Assembly (NCBI GenBank): GCA_004558305.1 | Contig: SFDG01000032.1 | Span: forward strand, 1 to 35,860 | DNA: 35,860 nucleotides | Origin: Phocaeicola plebeius | GTDB lineage: Bacteria > Bacteroidota > Bacteroidia > Bacteroidales > Bacteroidaceae | Direction: 5' to 3' | Shown: positions 33,383 through 35,860 of the stretch, one piece after another | How the letters are laid out: every line of letters begins with the position of its first letter | How positions within the stretch are numbered: position 1 is the stretch's first letter | Program-made: the position numbers and the translations under genes | Notes under the pieces: model-generated | What the model saw: the letters and a program-made list of their open reading frames with translations, nothing else | Databases searched by the model: none | What the model was told of the DNA's origin: nothing

Positions 33383-34506
33383 TGACGACGATTGAAGCCT
33401 TGGCGCACTACGTGCGCGGGGCCGCTACCCTGTTCTTCCTGCTCTGGTGCTTCAAGCTTCATCGGTATATTCGTCGCAAGCGGATGATGAGGGTCCTGTT
33501 TACCGGTACGGTGGGTTTGGCCGTCTGCTATTCGCTCGATATGGTCTTTCTCGTCGAGGAGTGGAAGAACCTGAAAGTACTGAACGACCTGATTGTGGTG
33601 ATTGACCTGCTATGCGTGCCGCTCTCCTGTTCCTTCTTCCTGGAGGTCACTCGTCCGGGCTTTTCCACTCCCGGGCGCATGGCGATGGCCGTCGGCGTGC
33701 AGTCGGTGTTTATTCCGCTGTTCCTGTGTTGGCCAACGGAAACGACGGTGATAGCGGCTTATTCGATGGCCTATTCGATGGCGGCTGTCACCATTGTGGG
33801 GGTACTGGTCTTTGCCCATCGCTACCGCCGTTTCATCTCCGAGAACTACTCGTACAACGAGAACCTCGATGTGACGTGGGTGATCGTGTCGAGCATCGTG
33901 TATTTCCTGTCCCTGTTCTTCTTTGTCATTGCTTTCGACCAAACGACATGGCTCAGCGAGATTCTCTACAACTTGTTCGTCACCCTGATGTGGACCTTCC
34001 TGTTTATATATGCCCGTCGTCACCGAGTTGTCCGTCAGGTTTCTTCTGCCTTTTCTGCGCGACCTTTTGCATCCGATGTGGGGGAAGAGGTGCTGGAAGT
34101 GGAAGTCAGCAATCAGCCGGCTGAAGGGGAGGGAGAACTGGACCAGGTGAAATTGGAAGAATGGGAGAGTCAGCTGGCCCAACGCCTGGAACGGTGCATG
34201 AACGAGGAGAAGTATTATCTGAACCCACGCATATCCCTGTACGATGTAGCCTTGGCAGTCGGTACCAACAAGACCTACCTGTCCGACTATCTGAACCGCT
34301 GTGTGGGCCAGACTTTCTATGACTATGTCAACGGCTTCCGCATTAAGGAAGCGTGCAGGTATATGGAGAACATGCCTGCTTCCGATGGCCGGAAAACTGT
34401 GGCGGAGGTGGCGCAACTGAGCGGCTTCAATTCGTTGTCTACCTTTAACCGTTACTTCTACAAGTTGAAAGGGATGACTCCGAAAGAGTATATGAACCAA
34501 CAGTAG
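33379..34506 (+). CDS. Membrane-embedded AraC-family transcriptional regulator
   Basis: The first 215 residues of this 375-aa protein hold about six or seven hydrophobic helices (for example AATLFFLLWCF, VLNDLIVVIDLLCV, VTWVIVSSIVYFLSLFFFVIAF). A linker follows, then a C-terminal AraC/HTH_18 DNA-binding domain (about 275-375) with ISLYDVALAVGTNKTYLSDYLNR and VAEVAQLSGFNSLSTFNRYFYKLKGMTPKEYM. Two helix-turn-helices are visible and intact. Membrane-anchored AraC proteins of this kind are frequent in Bacteroides. The 4-nt overlap with potD indicates co-transcription with the polyamine importer, so it may sense or regulate polyamine uptake; the ligand is unknown. Confidence 0.9.
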   Translation: MMTTIEALAHYVRGAATLFFLLWCFKLHRYIRRKRMMRVLFTGTVGLAVCYSLDMVFLVEEWKNLKVLNDLIVVIDLLCVPLSCSFFLEVTRPGFSTPGRMAMAVGVQSVFIPLFLCWPTETTVIAAYSMAYSMAAVTIVGVLVFAHRYRRFISENYSYNENLDVTWVIVSSIVYFLSLFFFVIAFDQTTWLSEILYNLFVTLMWTFLFIYARRHRVVRQVSSAFSARPFASDVGEEVLEVEVSNQPAEGEGELDQVKLEEWESQLAQRLERCMNEEKYYLNPRISLYDVALAVGTNKTYLSDYLNRCVGQTFYDYVNGFRIKEACRYMENMPASDGRKTVAEVAQLSGFNSLSTFNRYFYKLKGMTPKEYMNQQ

Positions 34507-34573
34507 GGTTCTTGGGAAGGTAGGGACAAGTCCTTCAGCCGATAGGGACAGGTTCTTTGTCCGGAAAGGTATA

Positions 34574-34603
34574 TACCTTTGTCTTGAAGGGTGTATACCT
34601 TTG
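34574..34603 (+). promoter_or_regulatory. Two direct copies of a -7-like box
   Basis: TATACCTTTGT occurs at 34572 and 34594, 22 nt apart. Each contains TACCTTTG, but the nearest upstream TTTG (34556-34559) is only 14 nt from the first box, and no plus-strand gene follows. Function unclear. Confidence 0.3.
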
Positions 34604-34650
34604 TTGATGGAGTCTGATAGAACAATGTGCAAAGGTTGTTCATTGCATCT

Positions 34651-34740
34651 TGCGTTCAGCCAAGGCTGAACGGTCATCGAAGATATAATCCATGGGGGTA
34701 GAAGATAACTTCGGGAACCGTTCAGCCTTGGCTGAACGCA
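34651..34740. repeat. 24-bp perfect inverted repeat with self-complementary arms
   Basis: Bases 34651-34674 are the exact reverse complement of 34717-34740, separated by 42 nt. Each arm is itself a hairpin: CGTTCAGCC and GGCTGAACG pair around AA in the left arm and around TT in the right. A cruciform or two adjacent hairpins could form. Confidence 0.8.
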
Positions 34741-34864
34741 AAAGTAAGTGGCTGTCGGCAACTACTCATGTATCTTTTATTCCCGATGGCAAGTATCTTT
34801 CCTGTTCGATAGCAAGTAACTTTTCGGTGACACGTATCTTTAATAGGCTTGGATACAAAAAGAA

Positions 34865-34942
34865 TTGTCATTCTGAACGTAGTGAAGAATCTGAAAACAT
34901 ACTAATGGTCTACAGATTCTTCGCTAACGCTCAGAATGACAA
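34865..34942. repeat. Dispersed palindrome, TGTCATTCTGAGCG family, copy 2
   Basis: The left arm (34865-34893) starts TTGTCATTCTGAACG and ends GAATCTG. The right arm (34913-34942) reads CAGATTCTTCGC through CTCAGAATGACAA. The arms are imperfect reverse complements around about 19 nt. It lies just past the susD stop on the minus strand and could act as a bidirectional terminator. Confidence 0.78.
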
Positions 34943-34971
34943 ACTATTTGTAGAGGATAAATATCCTATAA

Positions 34972-35860
34972 TCAGTTCAGAATCACACCGCTGTTATCTG
35001 TCGGGTTCTGCGTCAGCGTGCCCGGATAAGCGTTGATGGCATCCTGAGGAATGTAATACAGGACTCGGTAATCAGTAGCAGGTACTTCCAGCATACCATC
35101 GTGGGTACCCGGATAGTGGCGAGTCAGAGTGCCGCCATTGCGGAATACATCATAACTGCGCTCTGCCTGGAAAGCCAATTCCAGTTGACGTTCCTTTTCA
35201 ATTCTGTCACGTGCATTGTCTGCGCTCAACGATGCATAGCCTCCACCAATAATTGACCGCTCTCGGATGGTGTTCAAATCACTCAAAGCCAATCCATATT
35301 TACTTAACTTCGCATAGGCTTCAGCTCTGTTCAGGTAAATCTCTCCCAATCGTGAAATCAGCGGGGAGTACAGGTGAGAAGATGCTGTACCACTTGCAGT
35401 ACCCTCATTAGAGCATTTGACAATATAGAATTGAGGATAACCTACATTGTCGTACATTTTGTAGTCGATCACACCTTCGTAGGTATTGCCGTCTTTGTGG
35501 ACCACAGCGTATTTTTCTTCGTCAGCATTGACTGCAGTCAGTGTGTACGTTTCTTCACCATCCTTGCAGGTGATAACCTGGCCATTTCTGGTAATGGGAG
35601 CCTGTACGTATGCATAACCTGTCTGTTTGCCGGAGGCATCCGTCAGGTTCTTGATGAATCTGAACACTTCTGTATAGGACCCATCTTCCTCCTGAATATA
35701 TTGTGGATCAATGAAGTTGGCACGGGCATCGATGATTTTTCTCTTGCCGGGACGCCAATCATTACGGCCGTTCTCATCCAGCAAATCCAGGTATTTGGCA
35801 CTTGCAAAGATTTCTGCCCATCCCATGCCGCCGATGAACGCATACATACCTCCGATTCCA
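34972..35860 (-). CDS. SusD/RagB-family lipoprotein, C-terminal part (N-terminus outside the window)
   Basis: The frame is open through the right edge (codons before the first internal ATG read GIGG), so the start and the N-terminal half are missing. About 295 residues are visible. They show the SusD C-terminal pattern: PLISRLGEIYLNRAEAY, LALSDLNTIRERS, RIEKERQLELAFQAERSYDVFRN, then YYIPQDAINAYPGTLTQNP at the end. A susC partner would be expected further right on the minus strand. It is a different protein from the SusD at 15343 and probably belongs to a separate nutrient-uptake locus. Substrate unknown. Confidence 0.93.
   Translation of the reverse strand, partial: GIGGMYAFIGGMGWAEIFASAKYLDLLDENGRNDWRPGKRKIIDARANFIDPQYIQEEDGSYTEVFRFIKNLTDASGKQTGYAYVQAPITRNGQVITCKDGEETYTLTAVNADEEKYAVVHKDGNTYEGVIDYKMYDNVGYPQFYIVKCSNEGTASGTASSHLYSPLISRLGEIYLNRAEAYAKLSKYGLALSDLNTIRERSIIGGGYASLSADNARDRIEKERQLELAFQAERSYDVFRNGGTLTRHYPGTHDGMLEVPATDYRVLYYIPQDAINAYPGTLTQNPTDNSGVILN

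Larger units (their letters stand above)
34507..34971. other. Gene-free, repeat-rich gap between the AraC gene and the downstream SusD gene
   Basis: The 465 nt hold two TACCTTTG boxes (34574-34581, 34596-34603), repeated AGGGACA words (34532, 34554), a 24-bp perfect inverted repeat (34651-34740) and a copy of the dispersed palindrome (34865-34942). No gene is credible. The only long plus-strand reading frame (34692-35036) translates the repeat and then runs antisense to susD. Confidence 0.7.

Noticed and set aside
34692..35036. 114-codon plus-strand reading frame with the string CHSERSEES
   Set aside because: It translates a dispersed intergenic palindrome and then runs antisense to the susD gene; SERSEES-type peptides are a known artefact of this repeat.

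Overview
This window looks like chromosomal DNA of a gut Bacteroidales bacterium, most likely Bacteroides or Phocaeicola. The evidence is SusC/SusD pairs, a fused MurF-alanine racemase, a fimbrillin lipoprotein, GSCFA and PDDEXK-type accessory proteins, and Bacteroides-type promoters (TTTG about 19-21 nt before TAnnTTTG) upstream of several transcription units. Shine-Dalgarno-like sites are weak or absent, as expected for this group. The species call is inference from gene content.

Layout: (1) 1-6896, plus strand: a tightly packed glycan-priming operon (cytidylyltransferase, small phosphoglycosyl transferase, PLP aminotransferase, soluble nucleotide-sugar 4,6-dehydratase). It runs with a 4-nt overlap into an OmpA-like outer-membrane protein and then a surface lipoprotein, and ends at a hairpin. 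(2) 6956-11664, plus strand: sppA, lpxK, punA-type phosphorylase and thiL from one recognisable promoter. thiL is broken by a deletion with frameshift. (3) 11780-15178: a tRNA-Phe with a good promoter but a defective 3' acceptor side, which runs into the stop codon of the convergent dxs-trkA pair; no trkH follows trkA. (4) 15343-20722, minus strand: an isolated SusC/SusD pair. (5) 20818-25021: an accessory, partly degraded region with a GSCFA protein, a 512-nt repeat-rich gap, an Rpn-type nuclease that has lost its catalytic core, a frameshifted fimbrillin gene, and an AT-rich MntA/HepT toxin-antitoxin pair. (6) 25019-28894: murF-alr and a secreted CE7-type esterase. (7) 29017-34506: potABCD plus a membrane-anchored AraC regulator. 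(8) 34507-34971: a repeat-rich gap. (9) 34972 to the end, minus strand: the C-terminal part of a second SusD protein.

The housekeeping parts cover envelope building (LpxK for lipid A, MurF/Alr for peptidoglycan, SppA for membrane proteolysis), isoprenoid and thiamine precursors, purine salvage, potassium uptake control and polyamine uptake. The most notable structure is the MntA/HepT module, bracketed by two roughly 92% identical 75-nt direct repeats. The downstream copy is the leader of murF, which suggests insertion by leader duplication. Four damaged loci (thiL, tRNA-Phe, rpn, fimbrillin) lie within about 13 kb. They could be real decay or assembly errors, and the sequence alone does not decide. 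I did not find a clearly undescribed multi-gene system. The best candidates for a second look are the repeat-flanked toxin-antitoxin insertion, the glycan-priming/surface-protein operon, and the elaborate inverted repeats upstream of the rpn remnant and downstream of the pot operon.
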